Below are positions 26,021 to 34,838 of a DNA stretch of 64,000 nucleotides, piece by piece. The stretch is from Brachypodius melanocephalos. Its lineage: Eukaryota > Chordata > Aves > Passeriformes > Pycnonotidae. Every line of letters begins with the position of its first letter. The first letter of the stretch is position 1. The notes below the pieces were generated by a model. The model searched no databases and was not told the DNA's origin. It saw only the letters and a program-made list of their open reading frames with translations. The translations under genes were made by a program, and so were the position numbers. The stretch covers positions 4,892,850 to 4,956,849 of the forward strand of contig VZSR01002395.1 of the NCBI GenBank assembly GCA_013398615.1, written 5' to 3'.

Positions 26021-26090
26021 ATTTTCCTATGCACATTATTTAAACATTTTCCTACGCACATTATTTAAACATTTTCCTATGCACATTATT
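26021..26090 (+). repeat. 25-bp tandem repeat, 2.8 copies, upstream of PTGS2
   Basis: Units start at 26021, 26046 and 26071. The first two are full length and differ by one T/C; the third covers 20 bp and is perfect. Each unit contains TTTTCC (an NFAT-type core on the other strand) next to ATGCACATT, one base from the octamer ATGCAAAT in two of the three units. It lies about 1.3 kb upstream of the PTGS2 start. Any regulatory role is inference. Confidence 0.9.
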
Positions 26091-27119
26091 ACTGCCCGCT
26101 GTTTGCAGTAAAGTCTTATCGTGTCACAGCATCTACAAAAGCTTTGTGAGATGGAACAAAACCAGTGTGAGATGGACATATGAAACGTATGAAAATGTGT
26201 GTAGACCCTTGATCTATGGTGCTGTGCATGCCATAGCCTGATCCACTGGATAACCAGCATTCCATAATTAATTGATTTGGCTTATGCAAGAACAAAATAT
26301 CACCTTTTGATAAGACTGAGCAAGACCTAGTTGTGGCCACAGGCTCCAGTGGCCCCTGGTTCAGCTGGGCTGACAGACATCCTCTGCTTAAGTGTACGAC
26401 CCAGCCTGTGCTTTCTGCATGCAAATGTGTAAAGAAATATCATCTCCCTTCTCTTGATTATGCAGCTTTCCATGTACCAGTCCTAAAACATCCAGGAAGA
26501 CCCACTACTGATGTACACAAATTACTCACTGACCACAACGCACTTAGGGGCCAAAAATAAGACGATGCTTAGATCGGCCTGATTCCACTTTCTGTCAAGT
26601 CACGGATCTGTAATTCATTTGTAACACCATCTGCCTCGCAAGCTCTCCGTGTTGAAGCCAGGATGGTTTTTTGGTGTTTAATGCTGACCTCGAGGGCGAA
26701 AGTGCAGCTCCACACCGCACGGTTGCACAACCGCATGACATGCTCCTGCTTTCATTGTCGTTCCTCACGCAACAGGACTAAAAATAGCGGCAAAGCGTTC
26801 TGATTAATAAAAAATAATCTATGACCAAAAGATAAAGCATTCTCAAAGAAATGAGGGAAAGTTTGTTTGCAGCGCAACTGGGAAGGGGAGGGGGAGATTT
26901 AAAGGGAAAGTGCTGGGGAAAAGCCAGCAGTTTGTCCCAAAAATGCTCAACAACAAGATTTGGTCTTGTCAGACACACTAAATTCCCTAAAACTAAACTA
27001 AAACTGACTTCCCTGCAGCATTCCTTCGTTCCCGCTGTGCGTGGCGCTCTGCAGCCCGTGTGTGATCGCAGCCCTCCGAGCTCGTTGCTAATGAATTAAA
27101 GAATTCGTGATGGTCAATG
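26091..27119. other. PTGS2 proximal upstream region
   Basis: Unique sequence with no repeat and no convincing ORF. GC content rises after about 27030 toward the promoter. An antisense promoter-associated RNA (PACERR) is known at human PTGS2, but nothing here shows one. Confidence 0.55.
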
Positions 27120-27404
27120 AGCGGAACCCCGCGGGGGCCGGAGCTCGGCGCGGCGCCAGCCCGGGGCCGTCCCCTCAGCCGGTGACGGGCCGGCCCTCAG
27201 CCCCTCAGCCCCTCAGCCCCTCACACCTGCCCGAGCCGGGCCGGGGCGGGCCGGGGCGGGCCGGGGCGGGAAGAGAAATTGCCCTGCTCGCTCTTCCGGC
27301 CAGTGACTCATCCCGGCTCCTCTTCTCCTTCTATAAATACGGGATGTGCGGCCAGGGCCGGCACTCCGAGCTGCCGAGCCAGCCCAGCCCAGCCCGGCCC
27401 CGCC
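27120..27404 (+). promoter_or_regulatory. PTGS2: PTGS2 core promoter, GC boxes and 5' UTR
   Basis: TATAAATA lies at 27332-27339, putting the start site near 27360 and giving a 5' UTR of about 45 nt. A perfect AP-1 site TGACTCA sits at 27304-27310, 21 bp before the TATA box, about where mammalian PTGS2 has its CRE/E-box. Three perfect 10-bp copies of CCGGGGCGGG (27241-27270) are stacked Sp1-type GC boxes, and a CCCCTCAG repeat covers about 27193-27222. A CpG-rich stretch continues into exon 1. An ATG at 27344 lies between the TATA box and the inferred start site, so it should be outside the mRNA. Transcription-factor use is inferred from motifs only. Confidence 0.85.
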
Positions 27405-27459
27405 ATGTCGCTGCTGCCCTTGGCCCTGCTGGCCGCGCTCCTGGCCGCCGGCCGCGCCG
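27405..27459 (+). CDS. PTGS2: PTGS2 exon 1 (coding part): signal peptide
   Basis: Encodes residues 1-18, MSLLPLALLAALLAAGRA, plus the first base of codon 19. This is a leucine/alanine-rich hydrophobic signal peptide ending in small residues, as expected for co-translational ER entry. The donor is G|GTGAGT at 27460. The peptide is one residue longer than in human COX-2. This exon is very GC-rich and continues the promoter CpG island. Confidence 0.95.
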
Positions 27460-30400
27460 GTGAGTCCGCCCCGCGCTCCGCAGCCACGCACGCTTTGCCT
27501 TTCTGCTTTCCGTGCTCCTCACTCTCTTGCCGTTTCTCTGCTGTGTATGGGTGCCAGGGCCGCCGCCGGTCAGTGAGGGGTGATCTCCCCTCCTGAGGGG
27601 GGTTACTGCTGGTAGCAGACAAGAGGCGAGTTCCTGCGCTTTTCAAAGCTGCTCCCTGGTAGCCCGGAGGTTACCGTGGATGGATGGTGGCTGTGATGCC
27701 TTCCTGATCAGCGTTGAACTGCAGGGCATTCTCGTTCGCTGTATAAAGTGCTGGGAAGGTGGGAGTGCGTGGCAGAAATGCTAACCCGAGCTCTGGTTCC
27801 CCCGCAGCCAACCCTTGCTGCTCCAACCCCTGCCAGAACAGAGGCGTCTGCATGACCGCCGGGCCGGATCGCTACGAGTGCGACTGCACCAGGACGGGCT
27901 TCTACGGGCAGAACTGCACCACACGTGAGCGTCCCACACCCCTCTCCCTGGAAATGAAATGCATAATCCAATTCCAGCATTGCAGGCTATCCTCCATAAG
28001 CTAATTAACAATAACCTTCCCATTGTCATTCACAGCGGAATTCTTCACGTGGCTGAAGCTAGCACTGAAACCATCACCAAACACTGTCCACTACATCCTC
28101 ACCCACTTCCAAGGAGCCTGGAATATCATCAACAACATTCCCTTCTTACGGGATGCTATTATGAGATATGTACTAACGTGTAAGTGTGAATTGTCTCTTC
28201 CAGTCCTCTTAAAGCTTACTCCAGAATATTGCATTGAATTGATGTCTACAAACCAAGCAGCCTAAACTGCACTGAAGTTAAAACACCAAATTTTAAGACT
28301 TCTGCATGATGCAGGCTTGTATGAAACATCCTGAAGTGCAGCTTGATTCTGCTTTCTGCAAGAGTCCAGGATTTTGCTAACGTGAACTTGGCACCTCATT
28401 GCTCATGTTAATAGTGAGATCCAGCTGATCAGCCAGGATCCAGTCTTGTTATTCAGTAACTGTAATCATATTTAACATCAGGAACTGATATGTGTGGAAT
28501 TTACAACTGCTGCCAAATATATGGAGAAGATCTGGCTTTGTGATTTACTTTTTGAGACTAAAATGTACAGTTAAAAATAACCAAGTACTTATTTGTCTTC
28601 CAGCAAGATCACACTTGATTGACAGCCCACCAACTTACAACAATGACTACAGTTACAAAAGCTGGGAAGCTTATTCCAATCTTTCCTACTACACGAGAAG
28701 CCTTCCACCAGTAGGACTGGACTGCCCAACACCAATGGGTGTTAAAGGTGAGGAATAAACCAGACACGTAATGATTGCTTGGTCTTTTCTAAGAGGAAAA
28801 AATAAGTAATAGTTCCTATGAGACCTACTTGTCTGTAGCCTTTTTTTTAGTGTAGTTGACTTTAGGAATAACCATGTTTTGGATATAGTATTTAAAGAGC
28901 TAAAAGGTATTATTCTGATTCTTGCTATTGAGTTATATGCTGAAAGCAGGGAATTTAGAAATTTCTAGTAAAATCAAGAACGTGAGCATAGGAAAATAGG
29001 TAATCCCCCTTGTTTGTATGCTGCTGTCATTATATTCCACTGAAAGTCTTAAGCCTTTTTGTTAAGAATAAACTTCAGTATTGCATAAAGGGTTGTCTAG
29101 AGTATCTCACTGTGTGTTTCTCCCACAGGTAAGAAGGAGCTCCCAGACTCAAAGCTGATCGTGGAGAAGTTTCTGCTGAGGAGAAAGTTCATTCCCGACC
29201 CGCAAGGCACAAACGTGATGTTCACGTTCTTTGCCCAGCACTTCACCCACCAGTTCTTCAAGACGGACCACAAGAGGGGCCCTGCCTTCACCAGAGCGCT
29301 TGGCCACGGGGTATGGTCACAGCTGGGGACACGGCCCAGGCTCCTGGGGAGCTGCTGGGAGGCTGGAATGGCTGGAATGGCACCCTGTGGGTTGCCAGGG
29401 GACACAAACACCTGTGCACACACTGTGCCACAATCCCATGGGATTACCCCTTCTGTAACTGCACCTCAGGTCAAATTCCAGTGTTCAGCGGCGTCTCTTC
29501 TCGGGTCAGAACCGTGTGCTCTGCACAAGTGGTTCTGTTTACCTGTTGTTCCCAAAAATCTGCTTTCACCTAAAGCATGTTAGATGTAGTGAGTATCCAA
29601 AACTTCTCTGGACTCTGTCAGTTCCTAAGAGCTGTATCTGGCACTGAAGTATGGCTTATGTACTGCTAATAGCCTTAATTTAAAAAGAACTTCAAGAGCA
29701 GACTTGGATTTAAGATCTTTCCTTACAAGATAGGCATCCTTTGGACAAGAGTTCTTCACCTTAAGTGTCAAACCAAAGCTATAAATTGTGTGTGTATATA
29801 TAGAAAGCTGTCTGCACAATAAAAAGTTGCTGACACTTTAAACAGAGTCCTTTTAAATTGCCAATGTAACTGCCTCCTCTTACATAGAGATGGCTCCTGC
29901 TGCCAGGAAATAATTTGGCTTCATCTTAAATATTGGTGCATGATACTTATAAGGTAGCAGTAATATAATTAAAAGGTAAACATCTAGGAGATGAACTCCT
30001 ATTGGTATCTGTAGAAGTGGGACTTATCCTAAAATAGCAAAAAATGCAGGATGGCTTCATGTCCCAAATGCTTTTATTTTATAGGTTGACTTGAACCACA
30101 TTTATGGAGAGACTCTGGAGAGACAACTTAAACTGAGGCTTCGAAAGGATGGAAAGCTAAAATACCAGGTATGTCTTAGCTGAGAATTCCCACCTTCTTA
30201 CTGGATGGCACAGATTACCTAAATTAGTGCTGTGTGAATGGTGTAGGTGATCTAAAGTGTGAGTCAGAGCCGAGAGAGTGACAGAGCTTAACCAAAGCAT
30301 CGTGGCTCACAGCTGCTGTGGTTTCCCCCTGGCACAGATGATCGATGGAGAGATGTACCCACCAACAGTGCGGGACACGCAGGCAGAGATGCTGTACCCG

Positions 30401-32621
30401 CCCCACGTGCCCGAGCACCTGCAGTTCTCCGTGGGGCAGGAGGTGTTCGGGCTGGTGCCGGGGCTGATGATGTACGCCACGATCTGGCTGCGCGAGCACA
30501 ACCGCGTCTGCGACGTGCTCAAGCGCCAGCACCCCGACTGGGACGACGAGCAGCTCTTCCAGACCAGCCGGCTCATTCTGATCGGTGAGAGCACCTGCTG
30601 CTGTCTGCAGCTCCAGCCTGCATGGCTCGGGTGAGGGGGAAGCTGTCCCCTAAATTGGGGTGTGAGTGGCTCCTTCGTGGCCTGTCCACTTGGGATGTGT
30701 TGAGGTGCAGCTTCCCCCCAGCTCTGCTAAAGATGGAACTGAAGGATACTCAGATAAATTCCCTTATCTGAGGGAAGCAGAACTGAAAGCAGTGAAAAGA
30801 CAGGAAGCTCAGGTTCCTTTCTCAGAGAAAGCCTGTGAGGCTGGATGACCTCAGGCTCCCTGATCTGGGGTTTTGGGTTTTTTTTCTCCTAGGGTTGGGT
30901 CAGCTCAGGTATGCTTTAAAAGAAAGGCTGTGATTAAGTCTAAAGTTCAGAAGGTTATGTAAAATGTAACTCTGCATAGTTCTTCTGTCTAATTATGTGC
31001 CCAATGGTATTTCATCTTATGTAAATGGTGATGCGCTCTAAGCTGGAAAAAACCTTGCCCCAACTGAAACCATAAACCAAGACAATTGTATTATGTAGTT
31101 GAGAAGCTGAGATTTGCTTTCAGACATCAACTTTCTTCATTATTCCCTCCCTCTATCCTAGAGATATTGTATAACTGAACACAGTGTAAATACTGCTGTG
31201 TACTGTTCTGTGGAGGGTGCAAGGAACTGTGTCTTGGGAGGGGGATAACAGGCTGTAGAAAACACCTCACTACCCACAGCCCAGAACTCTCGGGATCTGA
31301 AGTACTGTTCCACCCCTTAGTCACATAAAATACATGAATTCCTTTCTAGGAGAGATGACAGAAAAGTGCTTGTTGTCCTGATCACTGTAGCACATTTTAG
31401 AACAGTTCAGAAATGGTGTTTTCCATGCCACTGAGAAGAAGCAGTTCCAACATTCTCTGCTGTTCCTTTGTCCAACAGGAGAGACAATCAAGATTGTTAT
31501 AGAGGATTATGTGCAGCACCTGAGTGGGTACCACTTCAAGCTGAAGTTTGACCCTGAGCTGCTGTTCAACCAGAGGTTTCAGTACCAGAACCGCATCGCA
31601 GCCGAGTTCAACACCCTCTACCACTGGCACCCACTGCTGCCTGACACCTTCCAGATCCATGACCAGGAGTACACCTTCCAGCAGTTCCTCTACAACAACT
31701 CCATCATGCTGGAGCATGGGCTCTCCCATATGGTCAAATCTTTCTCCAAGCAAAGTGCTGGCAGGGTAGGTCCTTCCTCGAGTTGATGGTGGACCGACAG
31801 AGGCATGAGCTGGGGTGGGACAAGGGGATGGGATAAAGCTGTTTAAAACTGATCATTGGAAAGGCACAACTTCCTGGTGACTCCTATCAGGAGATCTTAC
31901 AGCTTCCCCTCTTTCATGAACAGGTTGCTGGTGGGAAGAACGTTCCTGCTGCAGTACAGAAAGTGGCAAAGGCCTCCATTGACCAAAGCAGGCAGATGAG
32001 GTACCAGTCCTTGAACGAGTACAGGAAACGCTTCATGCTGAAACCGTTCCGATCCTTCGAAGAGCTTACAGGTAACAGTCCTCGTCCTTCCCAGCAAACG
32101 AGAGACGTTGTCTTCAAATGCCCACAGAGTCCTGCAGCGTCATTACTGGGCTTCAGCAGGACAGGCTTGCAGAGAAAACGGGATTTTTCCACTTAGAGTT
32201 TTCCCTCGTTGCAGGAGAAAAAGAGATGGCGGCGGAGCTGGAGGAGCTGTACGGGGACATCGATGCCATGGAGCTGTACCCAGGCCTGCTGGTGGAGAAG
32301 CCCCGGCCCGGGGCCATCTTTGGCGAGACCATGGTGGAGATTGGGGCGCCCTTCTCCCTGAAGGGGCTGATGGGCAACGCCATCTGCTCCCCCGAGTACT
32401 GGAAGCCCAGCACCTTCGGGGGCAAGGTGGGCTTCGACATCGTCAACACGGCCTCCCTGCAGAAGCTCATCTGCAACAACGTGAAGGGCTGTCCCTTCAC
32501 TGCCTTCCACATCCTGCCTCCCGAGCCCACCGAGGCCACCATTAACGTTAGTACCTCAAAAACTGCCATGGAAGATATCAACCCCACGCTCCTGCTGAAA
32601 GAGCGCTCTGCCGAGCTGTAG
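27405..32621 (+). CDS. PTGS2: Prostaglandin-endoperoxide synthase 2 (cyclooxygenase-2), complete, 10 exons
   Basis: Inducible prostaglandin G/H synthase. It converts arachidonate to PGG2 (cyclooxygenase site) and then PGH2 (peroxidase site) as a heme homodimer on the lumenal face of the ER and nuclear envelope. The joined CDS is 27405-27459, 27808-27924, 28036-28179, 28604-28747, 29129-29310, 30085-30168, 30338-30584, 31479-31765, 31924-32071 and 32215-32621. That is 1815 nt, or 604 residues plus TAG, the same length as human COX-2. Exons 2-9 are 117, 144, 144, 182, 84, 247, 287 and 148 nt, matching the human exon sizes as I know them, and every intron is GT..AG. Residues seen: Arg107 (Arg120 in ovine COX-1 numbering), Gln190 and His194 (203, 207), Tyr342 (355), Tyr372 (385), heme ligand His375 (388) and Ser517 (530, the aspirin target). 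The COX-2-specific side-pocket residues Arg500 (513), Val510 (523) and Val421 (434) exclude COX-1. All four N-glycosylation sequons (N54, N131, N397, N580) are kept. Introns are short (111-894 bp). The start has G at -3 and opens a signal peptide. Confidence 0.98.
27808..27924 (+). CDS. PTGS2: PTGS2 exon 2: EGF-like domain
   Basis: Encodes residues 19-57. The start NPCCSNPCQNRGVC and the later CDC and NC cysteines give the disulfide pattern of the N-terminal EGF-like module that forms part of the dimer interface. The N54-C-T sequon matches human Asn53. The acceptor is cccgcag at 27807 and the donor C|GTGAGC at 27925. The exon length, 117 nt, is conserved. Confidence 0.97.
28036..28179 (+). 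CDS. PTGS2: PTGS2 exon 3: membrane-binding helices
   Basis: Encodes residues 58-105. Amphipathic segments rich in Trp, Phe, Leu and Ile (FFTWLKLALKP, FQGAWNIINNIPFL) correspond to the monotopic membrane-binding domain that inserts into one lipid leaflet and forms the mouth of the cyclooxygenase channel. The acceptor ends at 28035 (tcacag) and the donor is T|GTAAGT at 28180. Confidence 0.97.
28604..28747 (+). CDS. PTGS2: PTGS2 exon 4: Arg120 and start of the catalytic domain
   Basis: Encodes residues 106-153. The first codons read TSRSHLID across the junction and supply Arg107, equivalent to Arg120, which pairs with the fatty-acid carboxylate. SNLSYYTR carries the second N-glycosylation sequon (N131). 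The acceptor ends at 28603 (cttccag) and the donor is G|GTGAGG at 28748. Confidence 0.97.
29129..29310 (+). CDS. PTGS2: PTGS2 exon 5: peroxidase distal site
   Basis: Encodes residues 154-214. The motif FFAQHFTHQFFKTDHKRGP contains Gln190 and His194, the distal peroxidase residues (Gln203 and His207 in ovine COX-1 numbering). At 182 nt the exon equals the human length. The acceptor ends at 29128 (cccacag) and the donor is GGG|GTATGG at 29311. Confidence 0.97.
30085..30168 (+). CDS. PTGS2: PTGS2 exon 6
   Basis: Encodes residues 215-242 (VDLNHIYGETLERQLKLRLR and following) in the heme-dependent peroxidase fold. The exon is 84 nt, starts and ends in phase 0, and is flanked by ttatag and GTATGT. 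The stretch is highly similar to the mammalian protein. Confidence 0.96.
30338..30584 (+). CDS. PTGS2: PTGS2 exon 7
   Basis: Encodes residues 243-324. It includes IDGEMYPPTVRDTQAEMLYP, GQEVFGLVPGLMMYATIWLR and EHNRVCDVL, hallmark core segments of the animal heme-peroxidase/COX catalytic domain. The exon is 247 nt, with acceptor ggcacag ending at 30337 and donor G|GTGAGA at 30585. Third positions are strongly GC-rich. Confidence 0.97.
31479..31765 (+). CDS. PTGS2: PTGS2 exon 8: catalytic Tyr and heme His
   Basis: Encodes residues 325-420. FNTLYHWHPLLPDTF carries Tyr372, the tyrosyl radical of the cyclooxygenase reaction (Tyr385), and His375, the proximal heme ligand (His388). LSGYHF carries Tyr342 (Tyr355) at the channel constriction. 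YNNS is the third glycosylation sequon (N397). The exon is 287 nt. Confidence 0.98.
31924..32071 (+). CDS. PTGS2: PTGS2 exon 9
   Basis: Encodes residues 421-469, beginning VAGGKNVPAAVQKV. Val421 corresponds to Val434, one of the residues that widen the COX-2 active site relative to COX-1 (Ile there). It includes SIDQSRQMRYQSLNEYRKRF. The exon is 148 nt, with acceptor gaacag ending at 31923 and donor G|GTAACA at 32072. Confidence 0.97.
32215..32621 (+). CDS. PTGS2: PTGS2 exon 10 (coding part): aspirin-target Ser, COX-2 C-terminal insert
   Basis: Encodes residues 470-604 and the TAG stop at 32619-32621. KPRPGAIFGETMVEIGAPFS holds Arg500, Val510 and acetylatable Ser517. The COX-2-specific C-terminal insert is present with N580-V-S, the glycosylation site linked in mammals to COX-2 turnover. 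The protein ends KERSAEL, where human has KERSTEL, an ER-retention-like tail. One residue is missing before the insert relative to human, offsetting the longer signal peptide. Confidence 0.97.
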
Positions 32622-32639
32622 AAATCCAACTATCTGTCT

Positions 32640-32688
32640 ATTTATTTATTTAACTGTGTTATTTATTCTATTTATGGCTTAGTATTTA
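32640..32688 (+). promoter_or_regulatory. AU-rich element (mRNA instability) in PTGS2 3' UTR
   Basis: Six ATTTA pentamers lie within 50 nt, the first three overlapping (32640-32652), beginning only 18 nt after the stop codon. Clustered AUUUA elements immediately after the stop are known in mammalian COX-2 mRNA, where HuR, TTP and other proteins control its decay and translation. The position and density here support the same control. Confidence 0.88.
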
Positions 32689-34832
32689 AAAAAAACAACT
32701 TGAGCATCTTCATTGTGAGGGTTGCTCTAAATTCCTTACTGAGGTAAGGCTTCCATTTACAAAAGGGATTTTCTGTGTTTCAGCTTAACAGTGGTGAATC
32801 CCTTGTTTAAAATCTTCTGTAACAGAACGATGTATTCCAAAGTGGATAAAGGTTCCACCTTCTTTTTACTATTGTTTTAATACTTGATGAAGGGGAGTGG
32901 TGGTGATTCTGTCTGGCAGTTTTCATAGGTCACATAACACTACAAAAGCAACTTTTCTTCTCAGCTACTTGGAAGCAGCTATTGACCTAAAAGTACAAGA
33001 AAAAAATCTGACTTAATGAAAACTGCCAGAGGAGACTATGGTTTTCATATGAGCACTCAAAAATTAACAAAAAAAAGAAAAAATACTTGAGACTCATTTC
33101 TTTATGTAAGGTCAGAAAATGCATTGCATTTGTTGTTGATACTACCTCTCCCTCACTGCAGATAGGGCACTTTGTATCATAACTTAATGTCTCTTATGTG
33201 CAAATCCACTTCTGGATTTAGATGAAAGTCAGTTTTTTATAGTTTTTTAAAAATATGGTTTTAATGTTTTAAATATTTAAACTAATTTTTTAACAACTTT
33301 TTAAAAATGTTTTTAATATTTAAAGAAAATAGTACTTTTCCTGGATTCTGCTTCTTTTTGAAGGAAGTGTGACAGATGTCTTTGTTGTGTAAGGGGATGA
33401 GAATGAGACACTGAGCTTAGCAGTAACTCTCAGACTTCAATGCAAGGCTGTTTGCATTTGGATAGGGATGTTTTTATTATGTAACTCTGGGGAGGTCTTA
33501 AACTTAGCCTAAGGCACTGGGATTCTTTTCATAGCTGTAGTTCTCTGGTCTACTTGATAATGTAACTTTAACGTCTGTTACTCTAAGGACAGAAGGACAG
33601 TATAGCTGGAGTTAGGGTGTGCTGTGGCTTTGTGCTCCCAAAAAACTGGGGGCTGTAAACTGAGCAGCTCTGTAAACACACAGAGAACTGAACCCAAGAG
33701 ATTCAGCAGCACTTCCAGACACAGGAGGTAGCTCTGCCTGTGTGCACAAGCTGTACATGCAATTTGTACTTCTATTTATTGGGGGGGGCGGGGAGGAGGG
33801 ATAATGTTTTATTTATAATTTATAAAGTGAGGTATTTTAAGTAAGTGGCTCAAGCTTCTTTAAAAGTGGCCAGCACAAAATCACAAAATCTCCTAGTCCT
33901 GTTTGTCCTAATCCAGCAAATATCTAGTCTCATCTGGGCACACAGGTTACACAGGATCTTGTATAGGACTTCAGACTTTGCATGTAAGGGTATCTTTTTT
34001 TAATTTCTAGAGAGGAAATATAGAAGATGATCTTCCCATAAAAGCAGCTGGGGAACTATAGGGAAAAAGAAAATGTCACTTCAGACTGGAATAGAGCAGC
34101 AACCGGGTATTCTGTGCCCCTGCCCAAAATTCCTTGACTACTTGTGGAAAAGGACTTGAGTTTTGTATTTCATCTGAACTCTCAAGCACTTGTAGAGGCT
34201 TGTGCGTTGTACCAGCTCTGGCAGCAGAGTAGTTTGTCTGTGGCTTCTGTTTCCATGGATCTGTGTAGAGCCAGCCATGCCTGATGCTGGGCAGGTCTGG
34301 AATCGTGGCCATGAACAGCAGCACCAAGCTCTCCTGCAGCCATCGATACCAGTGACTCATCTGCAGTGGTCCTTGGTATGGATGCTGTGGGAGCAAGAAG
34401 GGCATTTGTTTTCCTTTCTCTGTTTGAAGCACGAAGAAGGGAGAACCTTCTCCCCCCTTGTGCCCAAAGGTGGTCAGTAGTGTGTGTGCTAATGAGCCAA
34501 CACTGCTGGGACACTTGTTGCTCATCCAAATTGTCCATCAGATCCAGCTTTGGGCACCCTTCTGCCATCAACCCAGGAACAGGGTTTGGCAGAGGGTCAA
34601 AGAGGGGCAAGTCCGGACAGATTGAGTTATTTTGGGGTAGGTACAGAGGGTTCCTCACACCATCTCACTTGAGTTACAGGCTGCTTCAGCAAGGATTCCT
34701 GTGCACTCTGCGTTTTTTACTCTGCGGCCACTAAGTGTGGATGTTTGAGATTATTTATTTAAAATTCTGTGAATTGTGTTTCACTTTATTTTTGTAGGAC
34801 AACAATGTTGTTAAAATGCAATGGTTTATATA

Positions 34833-34838
34833 AATAAA
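34833..34838 (+). terminator. PTGS2 polyadenylation signal
   Basis: A canonical AATAAA sits 2.2 kb after the stop, followed about 15-20 nt later by the likely cleavage region (near 34855) and then a T/G-rich stretch at 34866-34885 resembling a downstream GU-rich element. I saw no earlier canonical AATAAA in the UTR. Confidence 0.8.

Noticed and set aside
27344..27463. Upstream ATG/uORF before the PTGS2 start
   Set aside because: It lies 12 bp after the start of the TATA box, upstream of the inferred transcription start, so it should not be in the mRNA.
32108..32545. 145-codon + strand ORF and 158-codon - strand ORF over PTGS2 exon 10
   Set aside because: Out-of-frame and antisense shadows of a strongly conserved coding exon.
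34076..34658. Antisense ORFs of 149 and 158 codons in the PTGS2 3' UTR
   Set aside because: They overlap in two frames, have no resemblance to known proteins and lie wholly in UTR sequence that ends at a canonical poly(A) signal.
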